A stretch of 64,000 nucleotides of DNA, from contig DASCMO010000103.1 in NCBI GenBank assembly GCA_036010965.1, forward strand, positions 1-64,000, given 5' to 3'. A program made the position numbers and the translations under genes. The notes under the pieces are model-generated. The model was not told where the DNA came from. It saw only the letters and a list, made by a program, of their open reading frames with translations, and made no database searches. This stretch comes from GCA-2686265 sp036010965. GTDB lineage: Bacteria > Planctomycetota > UBA1135 > GCA-002686595. Shown here piece after piece: positions 35,564-45,016 of this stretch (its first letter is position 1; every line of letters starts with the position of its first letter).

Positions 35564-38500
35564 CGCCCTAGTTGCAGCTCGACCTCGGCGAAGCCGACCG
35601 CGTCCTGGGCGGATTCGGCTGTCCGGTCGAGTACGCGCAGGGTAATCCTGCGCACCACCATCGGCTTGGGGAACACCCACTCGGTCTTCCTAAGGTCGTC
35701 GGGTTCCATCTCCAGCACGCGCGGGACACCGCGCGGGTTGATCGTGACCTCGACGCGGCGCGCGCGGGCGCCGCTGCGAGCCCCCGTGGTCCGCGCGTGG
35801 CTCAAGAGCAAGCGGTCCGCACGCACGCTGCGGCGCAGATCGATCGTCAGCGTCGGGTGAGGGTCTCGATCTGCCGAGAGCCAGGCGTGGCCCTGCTTTC
35901 CGTCGACCGCCTTGTGCGCGTCCCAGCCGCCGAGGGTGGTCGAGGCCTTCACCGACTTGTTCACCGGGGCCAGGAGGTTGCGGGTCGGGTCGCTCGCGTA
36001 GCGCAGGAGCTCGGGGGACAGGGCGTCCTCGACCTTGACGGTCAGCGGCGCGGCCACCAGAACGACGGGCTCTGCCCTGCCCGCCTCGGCGGGAGGCGGG
36101 ACGACGTACACGCGCGCGCCGAGGGCGTATGCGCCCGGTCGCGGGAAGGCGATCCGCGCCGCGTGTGCCTCACCTCGGAACGGGCGCGATACGTCACAGT
36201 CCACGCTCGCGACGACCTCCGTGGCGCGGATCCCCAGGTCGAAGGTGGCGCCCAGGTCGGATTGGACGCCCTCCACCGCGATCACGTTGCGGCCCTCGCG
36301 CAGGAAGTCGGAGAGCGACGCGACGTCCTCGTAGCCGCGCGTCGACGTCTCACGCTCGAGCGCCAGGGTGCCGTTGATCCAGACGCGCAGGGGAGGGAGC
36401 GCGACGTTTCCGAGGGAGGCCTGGATGGCCGCAGCTCCCACCGAGACCCCAGCAGCGCCCCCACCGGATGGGATCTTGCGCAGGTCGCTCTTCTTGCGAG
36501 CGAGGTAGATCGCGTCGAAGTACCCCTCCTTCCCGTCCATCGGCGTGAAGGACAGGCCGGTGATCAATGCCTCGGCTCCGAAAGACTCGTAGAGATCCCA
36601 GGTCACCGTGGTCCAGTCGGCGGGCATGGTCTCCGTCACGCGGATCGCCGGCTCGAAGTTGATGGTGTTCGCACCGCTGAACAGGCGCAGGGCCTTGGTC
36701 CACGCGCCGCCGTTTGCGAACTGGACCATGATCCCCGCTCCACCCACCTTCTTCCACGCCAGGTGCAGCCAGCGGTACTCACCCTTCTTCGGCTTCTGGA
36801 CGATCGGAAACCCCCAGCCAGGAATGAACTCACTGTAGGCCTGCGAGGGCGTCACCTTCAGGGCGTGGGTTCCGTTGAAGGCGTCTCCCGCCGCGTGGAC
36901 GGCCGTCGACCCGCCCGAGCGCCCGGCCAAGGCGACGGGCAGGACGGCCTCCTCGTCGTAGAGGCAGAGCAAGGCGGGCGCGCGGTCGGGATCGAACTCC
37001 GGCGGCCGGATCGAGTAGTTCAACTGCAAGCGGGGATCCACGACCTCACTCAGGTTCAGGTCGAACTCGCGCCGTGCCCACAGGTGGCCCTTCTCCCAGG
37101 AGCTGCGGGCGAGGCAATACGGATTACCCTGGCAGCCGATGGCACCCACGCATCGCACCCACAACGCGTCATCGAAGTTGGGCGACTCCCAGCCCGCCGG
37201 CGGAGCGTCGGCGCTCGTGCACCACTCTGGCCTCCCGTCTCGCGCGTCCTCCAAGACGACAGTATCGGGGGTCACGAATTCCACGCGCTCGACGCGCAGG
37301 AAGCGGCTCCCCTCCTTCTCTAGGCCGTGGCGCTCCAGGGCGGCGGTGCCGATTGAGGAGACCCAGACGGCCATCGGCGTGTCACCAGCGGCACGCAGGG
37401 AGACGTCCACGGCCGGATCGACGCCGCCCCAGACGCTGCCGCGGCGCTCGACGGCGGTGCCGGTGGTCGGCCTCGTCGCTCGGGTCAGGAAGAGCAGCGC
37501 GAAGCACGTGTTGGCCTGCGGGTTCTTGCCGCTCGTGGCCCACTTCCCGTCCGCCTTCTGGCCATCGACCAGAAAGCGCGCACCCTCCTTGTACCAGTCG
37601 CTGGCGCCGAAGTTCGCGACGTCGAGGAGTGCGCCCACGCGCTCGACGCCGTAGAGGTAGTAGTAGGTCCAGGTGCTGTCGCCCTCTGACCCCGGATTGG
37701 CGCTGGGGTTGAAATTGCGGTCGAGCCACGCCTTCCCGCGTGCGATGGAGATCCCGATCGCATTGCGGCCCTGCGCGCCATCGCCGAGCTGCTCCGCGCA
37801 GATGGCGAGGATGCCCAGGCCGGCGACCGTGCGGCTGCCAGTGATGGGTCCCCCAGGTCTGTAGGCGAAGCCGGACCCAGCGTAGGCGCCGGATGCCGCG
37901 GGCTGGTGCCGCATCATGCGCAGGGCGAGGTCCCTCCAGGTGCGCGGCCGGATCTGCACTCCGCGCTTCGCCGCGACCCACAGGCCCAAGGCTCCGTACT
38001 GGGAGTTCGAAACGTCCACCGTGCCAGCCGGGTAGGCGAAGGCCATGTCGGTCTGCCAGGACTCGAGCTCCTTCGCGATCTCTGTGATCCAGGGGTCGTG
38101 GCGCTCGTCGTTCAGGGCGCAGAGCGCCATCAACTGGCAGCCGGCCGAGTAGGTGTACATGGGCGGGTGGCAGCGCAGGTATTCGACGGCGCGCCGCGCA
38201 GCCTGGTGTTCCGCGGGTAGTCCGCTCTTCACGAGAGCGTAGAGCGAGAGAGCGGTCTGGCCGTTGCGGTACTTGTCACCGTGCTCTTTCCAGGATCCGT
38301 CGAGCTCCTGGGTGGCGAGCAGGTAGTCCATTCCGCGGTCGATCGCCTGGTTGATGCGCGCCTGCATCGCATCCCACGAGGCCGCAGGAGCACTCCCCAG
38401 AGGCGGTTCGGAAGCTGTTGCGCTGAGACGGAAGCGTCCGATCTCGTGCTGCTGCCCGAACTGGAAGTCGAAGGTGAAGACGAGCTTGGTGCCGCTCTGG

Positions 38501-39036
38501 AAGCGGGTGGCGTCGGCGATCTCGAACACCGCCGAGCTCGCCGCCCCGATGCGCGGATTGATCGCCCATCCGGTCCCGATCCGTCCATCCACGGCGGCGT
38601 TGATATGCCAGCGGTCCTGGGAGTGGGAGGCCGCCGCGTTCACCAGCGGCGCGTCGCGCACGGTGGCCCCGAACTTGCCCGCGCGCTGCAGGCTGAACTC
38701 CGAGAGGACGAAGTTCCCGTTGGTCGCCAGCCCCGGTCCGTGGCCCGGCAGGCTCGGGTCGGGAAGAGCCTCGAGTCGCACGCCGGTCACCCGCTGGAGG
38801 TCGGTGACGCAGGTGACGGTCCAGGTGTCCTTCGCTGGAATGGCGCCTCCCACCAGGAAGGAGCCGTCGTCCTGGAGCGCGAACATCGCGCCTCCCGCCG
38901 AAGCGAGGGAGTCCGAGGTCAGGACGACCCACTCGGCCTTCTCGCCAGTCTGGGCTCGGGCGGCGGCCGGAGCAGAGAGGGAGAGCACCAGGAGCGCGAC
39001 CGTCAGAATGGGAGATCGGGCCACGCGGTCCATCAT
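35560..39036 (-). CDS. large secreted protein with alpha/alpha-toroid (prenyltransferase/squalene-cyclase-like) repeats and discoidin-like domains
   Basis: 1158 residues. Signal peptide MMDRVARSPILTVALLVLSLSAPAAARA. A beta domain near 90-215 resembles a carbohydrate-binding/discoidin module (DRWHINAAVDGRIGTGWAI, LVFTFDFQFGQQHEIGRFRLSATASEPPLG). Residues about 225-570 hold alpha-toroid repeats: AIDRGMDYLLATQELDGSWKEHGDKYRNGQTALSLYALVKSGL, AVEYLR, and KEGARFLVDGQKADGKW. The QW-like motifs match prenyltransferase/squalene oxidase repeats, but no DxDD cyclase motif is seen, so a terpene cyclase role is unlikely. More beta domains lie after 640, and the end looks like an F5/8-type-C module (LGGWDAHKAVDGKQGHAWLSAD). 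Likely polymer binding on the cell surface (inference). Confidence 0.72.
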   Translation of the reverse strand: MMDRVARSPILTVALLVLSLSAPAAARAQTGEKAEWVVLTSDSLASAGGAMFALQDDGSFLVGGAIPAKDTWTVTCVTDLQRVTGVRLEALPDPSLPGHGPGLATNGNFVLSEFSLQRAGKFGATVRDAPLVNAAASHSQDRWHINAAVDGRIGTGWAINPRIGAASSAVFEIADATRFQSGTKLVFTFDFQFGQQHEIGRFRLSATASEPPLGSAPAASWDAMQARINQAIDRGMDYLLATQELDGSWKEHGDKYRNGQTALSLYALVKSGLPAEHQAARRAVEYLRCHPPMYTYSAGCQLMALCALNDERHDPWITEIAKELESWQTDMAFAYPAGTVDVSNSQYGALGLWVAAKRGVQIRPRTWRDLALRMMRHQPAASGAYAGSGFAYRPGGPITGSRTVAGLGILAICAEQLGDGAQGRNAIGISIARGKAWLDRNFNPSANPGSEGDSTWTYYYLYGVERVGALLDVANFGASDWYKEGARFLVDGQKADGKWATSGKNPQANTCFALLFLTRATRPTTGTAVERRGSVWGGVDPAVDVSLRAAGDTPMAVWVSSIGTAALERHGLEKEGSRFLRVERVEFVTPDTVVLEDARDGRPEWCTSADAPPAGWESPNFDDALWVRCVGAIGCQGNPYCLARSSWEKGHLWARREFDLNLSEVVDPRLQLNYSIRPPEFDPDRAPALLCLYDEEAVLPVALAGRSGGSTAVHAAGDAFNGTHALKVTPSQAYSEFIPGWGFPIVQKPKKGEYRWLHLAWKKVGGAGIMVQFANGGAWTKALRLFSGANTINFEPAIRVTETMPADWTTVTWDLYESFGAEALITGLSFTPMDGKEGYFDAIYLARKKSDLRKIPSGGGAAGVSVGAAAIQASLGNVALPPLRVWINGTLALERETSTRGYEDVASLSDFLREGRNVIAVEGVQSDLGATFDLGIRATEVVASVDCDVSRPFRGEAHAARIAFPRPGAYALGARVYVVPPPAEAGRAEPVVLVAAPLTVKVEDALSPELLRYASDPTRNLLAPVNKSVKASTTLGGWDAHKAVDGKQGHAWLSADRDPHPTLTIDLRRSVRADRLLLSHARTTGARSGARARRVEVTINPRGVPRVLEMEPDDLRKTEWVFPKPMVVRRITLRVLDRTAESAQDAVGFAEVELQLGR

Positions 39037-39068
39037 AGCGCTGCAGGCGGGCCGCGCCGCACCGGCGA

Positions 39069-40379
39069 TCAGCGCGTGATGCGCCGTGCCCGTTCCGGCA
39101 TGCCCGCCAGGGCCGTCGCCAGTCGGGCGCGGGCTTCGGCTGCCGCCCGATTCACCGTCCCGGGCTGAAGGCTCCGCTCCTCCAGCGGATCGGCAACCAC
39201 GTCGAACAGGCGGCCGTCCTCGTAGAGCTTGAAACGCCGATCTCGCGCCCAGCGCTCCACGGGAAACTCAGGGTTGCCCGGGCGCGGCTCGTAGTGGCAG
39301 GTGATCCACTCGCGCGGCACTCCTCGCTCGCCGCGCAGCTGAGGCAGAAAGCTCCGACCGTCGATCACGTGCCCAGCGGGGATCGTGGCGCCGCCCGCCT
39401 CCACGATCGTCGAGAAGACGTCCGCGAGGTCCACGAGATCCTCGCAGACCGAACCCGGGCGCACGACACCCGGCCATACCGCGATCAGCGGAACGTGCGT
39501 GCCCGCATCGATGGAGAGGCCCTTGCCTCCACGCACTTCCGCTCCGTTCGCCGTCGAGACGATGCTGGGATGGGTTCCGTTGTCGGTCGTGAACAACAAG
39601 AGCGTCTCGTCAGCGATTCCCAGCCGCTCCAGTTGAGCGACGAGGCGGCCGACCAGCTCGTCGGCGTAGGCGACCATGTCGGCGAAGCGAGCACGCTTGC
39701 TCGCCTTCCCCGCACGCGAGCGCGGCGTGCGCACGAAGGGGTCGTGGGTAAGCGCCATCGGGAAATAAGCAAGGAACGGACCGTCGCGCTGTTCGGTCAT
39801 GAAGCGCTCCAGGTACTCGCAGAAGACGTCGGGCCCATAGCGTTCAGCGACGTCTTCCCGCACCGCACCGTCCTCGGTGATGTGAGGTTTCCAGTAGCGC
39901 GAGCCGAGCTCGTCCACCTGCCACAGGCTCCATGCGTCGAACCCCGCGTCATCCGGAAGGGTCCCCCGGCCCGCCCACGCGCCGTAGTGACGCGCACCGA
40001 AAAGCTGCCACTTCCCGGCCACGGCAGTCGCGTAGCCGGCCTCGCCCAGGTGGTGGGCGAAGGTGCGCTCTTCGGGGTGCAGGATACTGAAGCGCTGGTA
40101 GCTCCGCAGGGACCCGCGGCCGGTCATGATCCGCACGCGCGTGGGCGTGCAGAGCGGCGTCGAATGGGCGTGTTCGAAGCGCATTCCCGAGCGGGCCAGG
40201 GCGTCGATGTGGGGCGTCGAGTAGTCGCTCCCCCCGTAGCAGCCGATGGCCTCCGCGCCCAGGTCATCGACCATGATCAGGACGATGTTGGGGCGCGCGG
40301 GCACCTCGCTGGCGGGCGCGAGCGCGCAGGCGGCGCTCGCGAGACAGGGCAGGAGCACGCGCGGGATGGCCGCTCTCAA
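39069..40379 (-). CDS. arylsulfatase-family sulfatase
   Basis: 436 residues. N-terminal signal (MRAAIPRVLLPCLASAACALAPASE, possible lipobox ending SAAC). NIVLIMVDDLGAEAIGCYGG carries the metal-binding Asp pair (38-39). CTPTRVRIMTGR (77-88) is the formylglycine signature C-x-P-x-R, where Cys77 is oxidised by a separate maturase. TTDNGTHPS and GGKGLSIDAGTHVPLIAVWPG complete the active site. Substrates of this family are sulfate esters, often on polysaccharides. No maturase gene is seen here. Stop of hutU overlaps its start (ATGA), and the next gene in the run begins 32 bases beyond its stop. Confidence 0.92.
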   Translation of the reverse strand: MRAAIPRVLLPCLASAACALAPASEVPARPNIVLIMVDDLGAEAIGCYGGSDYSTPHIDALARSGMRFEHAHSTPLCTPTRVRIMTGRGSLRSYQRFSILHPEERTFAHHLGEAGYATAVAGKWQLFGARHYGAWAGRGTLPDDAGFDAWSLWQVDELGSRYWKPHITEDGAVREDVAERYGPDVFCEYLERFMTEQRDGPFLAYFPMALTHDPFVRTPRSRAGKASKRARFADMVAYADELVGRLVAQLERLGIADETLLLFTTDNGTHPSIVSTANGAEVRGGKGLSIDAGTHVPLIAVWPGVVRPGSVCEDLVDLADVFSTIVEAGGATIPAGHVIDGRSFLPQLRGERGVPREWITCHYEPRPGNPEFPVERWARDRRFKLYEDGRLFDVVADPLEERSLQPGTVNRAAAEARARLATALAGMPERARRITR

Positions 40380-42052
40380 CCGTCCGAACTCATCGGCAGG
40401 TCCACGCCCCGCTCGCGGGCGCAGGCGATCGCCTTCTCGTAGCCGGCGTCCGCGTGGCGCATGACGCCCGTGCCGGGGTCGTTGGTCAACACGCGCTCGA
40501 GGGCTTCCGCCGCCTCGTCGGTCCCGTCGGCCACGACCACCTGACCTGCGTGCAGGGCGTAGCCCATGCCGACGCCACCGCCGTGGTGGAACGAGACCCA
40601 GCTCGCTCCCGACGCGACGTTCAGCATGCAGTTCAAGAGCGGCCAGTCCGCCACGGCGTCGGTGCCGTCCTTCATGCTCTCGGTCTCGCGGTTGGGCGAG
40701 GCGACCGACCCGCAGTCGAGGTGGTCGCGGCCGATGACGATCGGCGCCGTGATGCGCCCGTCGCGCACGGCCTCGTTGAAGGCCCGACCCGCCCGCGCCC
40801 TTTCGCCGTAGCCGAGCCAGCAGATGCGGCAGGGCAGGCCTTGAAACTGAACGCGCTCGCCGGCCATGCGGATCCAGCGACAGAGGGCCTCATCCTCGGG
40901 GAAGAGGTCGAGGATGATGCGGTCGGTGACGGCGATGTCGGCGGGCTCGCCCGAGAGAGCGGCCCAGCGGAAGGGACCCTTGCCCTCGCAGAACAGCGGC
41001 CGCACGTACTTCGGCACGAATCCCTCGAAGGCGAAGGCGTCGGGATGGCCGGCCTGCTGAGCGTGGCCGCGCAGGTTGTTCCCGTAGTCGAAGGTGTCCG
41101 CACCGCGAGCCTGCAGCTCGTTCATTGCCGTGACGTGGTCCTTCATGGTGCGGAAGGACTCGGTCTGGTAGCGCTCCGGGTCCTCGGCACGCAGGGCGAG
41201 AGCCTCCTCGAAGCTCATCGAGTCGGGCACGTAGCCGTCGAGGGGATCGTGGGCGCTGGTCTGGTCAGTGAGGATGTCGGGGGTCACCTCGCGCTCGATC
41301 AAGCGCCGGAGGAGGTCGACGGCGTTGCACGGCACGCCGATCGACTTCGCGATCCTCGCGGCCTTCCATTCGAGGGCCCGATCGATCGCGGCGTCCAGAC
41401 CCTCCACCAGCTCGTCGCAATAGCCGGTCTCCAGGCGCTTGGCTATGCGGGAGGCGTCCACGTCCGCCCCGAGGAACGTGCCCTCGTTCATGGTCGCCGC
41501 CATGGGCTGGGCGCCGCCCATGCCTCCCAGGCCGCCGCTCACCACCAGGCGCCCCGCGAGAGTGCCGCCGAAGTGCCGCCGCGCCGCCGCAGCGAAGGTC
41601 TCGTAGGTTCCCTGGAGAATCCCCTGGGTGCCGATGTAGATCCAGCTGCCGGCGGTCATCTGGCCGAACATCATCTTGCCCTCGGCCTCGAGGGCGCGGA
41701 AATGCTCCCAGTTCGCCCAGCGACCGACGAGATTGGAGTTGGCGATCAGGACGCGCGGCGCTTGTGGGGTGGTGCGGAAGATGCCCACGGGCTTTCCCGA
41801 CTGGACGAGCAGGGTCTCGTCCGCCTCCAACCGCCGCAAGGCGGCGACGATGGCGCGGAAGCAGTCCCAGTCGCGCGCGGCCTTGCCGCTGCCCCCGTAG
41901 ACCACGAGGTGCTCGGGGTCTTCCGCGACCTCGGGGTCGAGGTTGTTCATCAGCATGCGCAGGGCGGCTTCCGCCGCCCAGGTCTTGCAGGTGCGCTCAC
42001 TGCCGCGCGGCGCTCGCTGGGGACCGATCGGAATCTCGTCGAGTTCGGTCAT
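40376..42052 (-). CDS. hutU: urocanate hydratase
   Basis: 558 residues, the usual length. It converts urocanate to imidazolone propionate in histidine breakdown. The protein carries the conserved NAD+ site VVSGGLGGMGGAQPMAATMN, GNNLRGHAQQAG, and the catalytic cysteine region QGLPCRICWLGYGERARAG. N-terminal CKTWAAEAALRMLMNNLDPEVAEDPEHLVVYGGSGKAARDWDC is typical. ATG 42052 lies 23 bases after the hutH stop. The downstream gene is a sulfatase rather than hutI or hutG; hutI/hutG are not in the window. Confidence 0.96.
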   Translation of the reverse strand: MTELDEIPIGPQRAPRGSERTCKTWAAEAALRMLMNNLDPEVAEDPEHLVVYGGSGKAARDWDCFRAIVAALRRLEADETLLVQSGKPVGIFRTTPQAPRVLIANSNLVGRWANWEHFRALEAEGKMMFGQMTAGSWIYIGTQGILQGTYETFAAAARRHFGGTLAGRLVVSGGLGGMGGAQPMAATMNEGTFLGADVDASRIAKRLETGYCDELVEGLDAAIDRALEWKAARIAKSIGVPCNAVDLLRRLIEREVTPDILTDQTSAHDPLDGYVPDSMSFEEALALRAEDPERYQTESFRTMKDHVTAMNELQARGADTFDYGNNLRGHAQQAGHPDAFAFEGFVPKYVRPLFCEGKGPFRWAALSGEPADIAVTDRIILDLFPEDEALCRWIRMAGERVQFQGLPCRICWLGYGERARAGRAFNEAVRDGRITAPIVIGRDHLDCGSVASPNRETESMKDGTDAVADWPLLNCMLNVASGASWVSFHHGGGVGMGYALHAGQVVVADGTDEAAEALERVLTNDPGTGVMRHADAGYEKAIACARERGVDLPMSSDG

Positions 42053-42075
42053 CGGGTCAGGTCTCGCATCGTCAC

Positions 42076-43611
42076 TCAGGTGTCCAGGGGACCGACGGCC
42101 GCTTCGACCGCCGCCACCGCGTCGCCTCCGCGCACGAGTTCGCGCGCCAACATCAGGTCGTCGTGGAGGTAGCGGTCTTCCTCGAGCTTGGGGATCGCCG
42201 AGCGCACCAGCTCATAAAGCGCCTCGGCGCCGGGACCGGCGCGCAGGTCGTCGCGCAGGTCGCGTGCCTGGGCCGCGCACAAAAGCTCGATGGCGAGGAC
42301 GCTCTCGGTGTTCTCCACGATCTCGCGCGCCTTGCGCGCCGCGGTCACGCCCATGGACACGTGGTCCTCCTGATTGGCGTTGGTGGGCACCGTGTCCGCC
42401 GACGCGGGGTGGGCCAGCACCTTGTTCTCGCTGGCCAGCGCCGCCGCCGCAACCTGCGCGATCATGTAGCCCGAATTCACCCCCGGCTTGGGAGCCAGGA
42501 AGGCCGGCAACCCGGAGAGATCGGGGTTGACGAGCTGTTCGATGCGTCGCTCGGAGATGTTGGCCAAGGTCGTGACGCCGATCGCGAGGTAGTCGAGGGC
42601 CATCGAGACCGGCTGGCCGTGGAACTGGCCGGCGCTGATCACCTCGCCGCTCTCGGGGAAGAGCACCGGATTGTCGGTGACGCTGTTGATCTCCGCGGCG
42701 AGCACCTCGCCCACGTGCTCGATGGCGGCCTTGGAGGCGCCATGGACCTGGGGGGCGCAGCGCAGGGAGTAGGCGTCCTGGACGCGATCGCAGTCGGCGT
42801 GGCTCTTGAGCACTTCCGATCCGTCGAGGCAGCGCCGCACGTTGGCCGCCGTCCGGCGGTGTCCCGCGCTGCCCTTCAGGACGGCCAGGCGGTCGTCGAA
42901 GGGCGCCAAGCTGCCGTGCATTGCCTCGATCGTGAGGGCGCAGATGGCGTCCGCGGCCTTCGAGAGGTTCGCGGCGCCGAGCCAGGCGACGACGCCCGTG
43001 GCCTTCATGATCTCGGTGCCGTTGATCAGCGCCAGACCTTCCTTGGCTTGCAGGGTGATCGGCGCCTCGCCGACCTCGCCCAGGGCGTCCGCCGCGCTCA
43101 TGCGCTTGCCGCCGAGCAGGGCATATCCCGCGCCCATGTAGGCCGCCGCCATGTGGGCCAGGGGCGCGAGGTCGCCACTCGCGCCGACCGAGCCCTTCTG
43201 CGGCACCTCGGGAACGAAGCCCTTCTCGAAGAGGCGGATCAGCGTCTCGAGCAGTTCCACGCGCACGCCCGAGTGTCCCCGCGAGAGGCCGTTCAGGCGC
43301 AGGACCTGCGCGATGCGGACCTCCGCGACGGGCATCGGATCGCCGCAGCCGCAGCAGTGCGAGAGGATCAGGTTGCGTTGCAGCCGTTCGAGGTCCGCCG
43401 CGTCGATGGCGACGTCCTTCAGCTTGCCGAAGCCGGTCGTCAACCCGTAGACGACGTCCCCCGCGCGCACGTGTTTCTCGACCAGGGACCGTGCGCGCTC
43501 AACCAACCTGCGCGCCTCGTCGCCGAGTGTCAGTTCAAGCGGCTTCCCCTCCAGGAGGGGTTGCAGCTGTTCGAGGCGCAGGGAGCGGCCGTCCAGGGTG
43601 AGGGTGTCCAA
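42076..43611 (-). CDS. hutH: histidine ammonia-lyase
   Basis: 511 residues, the family's length. It turns histidine to urocanate and ammonia. The MIO cofactor forms from Ala144-Ser145-Gly146 within GSVGASGDLAPLAH. VVYGLTTGFGKL (Tyr in the catalytic loop), HSGVRVELLE and QDAYSLRCAPQVHGA are conserved. It starts the large minus-strand run at ATG 43611; about 300 bases upstream (to 43919) hold short repeats and presumably its promoter. Pairing with hutU shows histidine use. Confidence 0.96.
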   Translation of the reverse strand: MDTLTLDGRSLRLEQLQPLLEGKPLELTLGDEARRLVERARSLVEKHVRAGDVVYGLTTGFGKLKDVAIDAADLERLQRNLILSHCCGCGDPMPVAEVRIAQVLRLNGLSRGHSGVRVELLETLIRLFEKGFVPEVPQKGSVGASGDLAPLAHMAAAYMGAGYALLGGKRMSAADALGEVGEAPITLQAKEGLALINGTEIMKATGVVAWLGAANLSKAADAICALTIEAMHGSLAPFDDRLAVLKGSAGHRRTAANVRRCLDGSEVLKSHADCDRVQDAYSLRCAPQVHGASKAAIEHVGEVLAAEINSVTDNPVLFPESGEVISAGQFHGQPVSMALDYLAIGVTTLANISERRIEQLVNPDLSGLPAFLAPKPGVNSGYMIAQVAAAALASENKVLAHPASADTVPTNANQEDHVSMGVTAARKAREIVENTESVLAIELLCAAQARDLRDDLRAGPGAEALYELVRSAIPKLEEDRYLHDDLMLARELVRGGDAVAAVEAAVGPLDT

Positions 43612-43682
43612 GGTCTTGCGCGCCGGCCACCGGGCCGAGGCGCGAACATTCTAGCCGAGATCTCCCGCCAGACTTTGCTCCA

Positions 43683-43737
43683 GAGTGTGCAAGCCGTTCG
43701 TTGATCGTGCCGCGGGTCCGTCGGCCCCGCGGACGCC
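43683..43737 (+). repeat. short dispersed repeat, copy A
   Basis: About 43 of 55 bases match copy B (44850-44904) in the same orientation, with an exact core GGGTCCGTCGGCCCCGC and a shared GCAAGCCGTTC. It lies between hutH and the SDR gene, within the 308-base interval 43612-43919, which otherwise contains only the hairpin at 43764-43791 and no gene. Confidence 0.7.
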
Positions 43738-43763
43738 CCGCTGGGCTCGTCGACCAGGCCACC

Positions 43764-43791
43764 CCACCACTAGCGGGCGAGAGGGTGGTGG
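43764..43791 (+). repeat. hairpin with conserved loop, copy 1
   Basis: Stem CCACCAC (43764-43770) and GTGGTGG (43785-43791), perfect 7 bp, loop TAGCGGGCGAGAGG. The sequence ACTAGCGGGCGAGAGG (43769-43784) is repeated exactly at 62897-62912 within a different stem. See copy 2. Confidence 0.6.
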
Positions 43792-43919
43792 AGCCGGGCG
43801 CTCGTGCGGTCTGTCGTGAAGGCCGGCGACGGACAGGGCCGGCCTCCGACTAATGAGATTCCCCCGGGAGGCGCGCGCGATGCTGGCCCCCGGTACGGGA
43901 GTACGGGCAGAATGGGCTC

Positions 43920-44711
43920 ATGGACACCCGCGACGATTCCCTCGAAAGCCCTCATGTGGTGGTCACGGGCGCCGGTACGGGGATCGGCCGGGCCATCGCC
44001 CTGCGTCTGGCCGCCGAGGGTGCGACGCTCACCTTGCTCGCGCGCGACCGAGCGCGGCTGGAGGAAACCGCTTCCCTCGCGCGCGAGGCCTCTGGGACCG
44101 AGGTGCGGACCGCATCCTGCGACATCCGGAACCGCGCGGCGGTCGAGGCCGCCTTCAAGGCAGCGGTCGCAGACCAGGGCCAGCTGACCGCACTGGTAGC
44201 CAACAGCGGGGTCGGGGGAGCGAACGCGCCCGGCGCCGAAGATCGGTTCGAGGACCTGGTGGCGACCAACCTGACCGGGTCCTACCACTGCATGCGCGCC
44301 GCCATCCAGCACCTGCGCCCCGCGGGAAAGCTGCGCCATCTGGTGGCGATCTCCTCGATCCTGGCGCGCATCGGCGTGCCTGGCTACAGCGGCTATTGCG
44401 CCTCGAAGGCGGGACTGCTCGGCCTGGTCCGCTCGCTGGCGGCGGAGCTGGCGCCCGATGGAATCCAGGTCAACGCCGTCTGTCCCGGCTGGGTCGACAC
44501 GGCCATGGCGCGCGCGGGCCTGGAGGAGATGGCGCGCGGGCTCTCCCTGGGCTTCGAGGAGGCGCGCGCGATGGCGATGCAGCAGGTCCCTGCCGGCCGC
44601 ATGAGCAGGCCTGAAGAGGTGGCCGGCCTGGTCGCCTGGCTGATCTCCTCCGACGCCCGCGGGGTCACGGGGCAGGCGCTCGACATCAACGGCGGCGCCT
44701 TCATGAGTTGA
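43920..44711 (+). CDS. short-chain dehydrogenase/reductase
   Basis: 263 residues, classical SDR. NAD(P)-binding TGAGTGIG (16-23), LARD after beta-2 (Arg suggests NADP preference), NSG in place of NAG (96-98; LVANSGVGG), catalytic Ser146 (AISSILA), Tyr159 and Lys163 (YCASK). The C-terminal GVTGQALDINGGAFMS is typical. Similar proteins reduce 3-oxoacyl groups or sugars; substrate unknown. It stands alone between two copies of the short repeat A/B, so it may have come or been moved as a unit (inference). Confidence 0.9.
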   Translation: MDTRDDSLESPHVVVTGAGTGIGRAIALRLAAEGATLTLLARDRARLEETASLAREASGTEVRTASCDIRNRAAVEAAFKAAVADQGQLTALVANSGVGGANAPGAEDRFEDLVATNLTGSYHCMRAAIQHLRPAGKLRHLVAISSILARIGVPGYSGYCASKAGLLGLVRSLAAELAPDGIQVNAVCPGWVDTAMARAGLEEMARGLSLGFEEARAMAMQQVPAGRMSRPEEVAGLVAWLISSDARGVTGQALDINGGAFMS

Positions 44712-44849
44712 GGCTGCACCTCGGTGTCGGCAGGACGGTGTCGCCGTGCGGCAACGCCACCGTCACGCACAGCAGTCCGGAGCAGATCACGCGCCGCTGA
44801 CGGGGCTGAGAGTCTCCGATGGGAACGAACCTGTCGAGGCTTAGCGAAT

Positions 44850-44904
44850 GAGCGAGCAAGCCGTTCACTGGTGGTGTCTTGGGTCCGTCGGCCCCGCAAA
44901 CGAC
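44850..44904 (+). repeat. short dispersed repeat, copy B
   Basis: Direct-orientation partner of copy A at 43683-43737 (about 43 of 55 bases the same). A further weak match follows at 44948-44965 (CAGCGGGCGGAAGGCCGG against TAGCGGGCGAGAGGG in the A region). It lies in the 305-base interval 44712-45016, which holds no gene that I can support. Confidence 0.65.
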
Positions 44905-45016
44905 CCTCCAGGATCGCCGAGGACGCCGACGGAGCAGAAGTACCTCCAGCGGGCGGAAGGCCGGCGGGGCCGGGAAGCTTGCGCGCTTTGGCGTGAAGGC
45001 TCGTGAGGGAAGCGGG

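Noticed and set aside
35560..39036. Squalene-hopene or other terpene cyclase
   Set aside because: Toroid repeats are present, but the protein is secreted, has discoidin-like modules and lacks a visible DxDD acid motif.
40454..42172. 572-codon plus-strand open frame across hutU
   Set aside because: Antisense shadow of a well-conserved urocanate hydratase gene.
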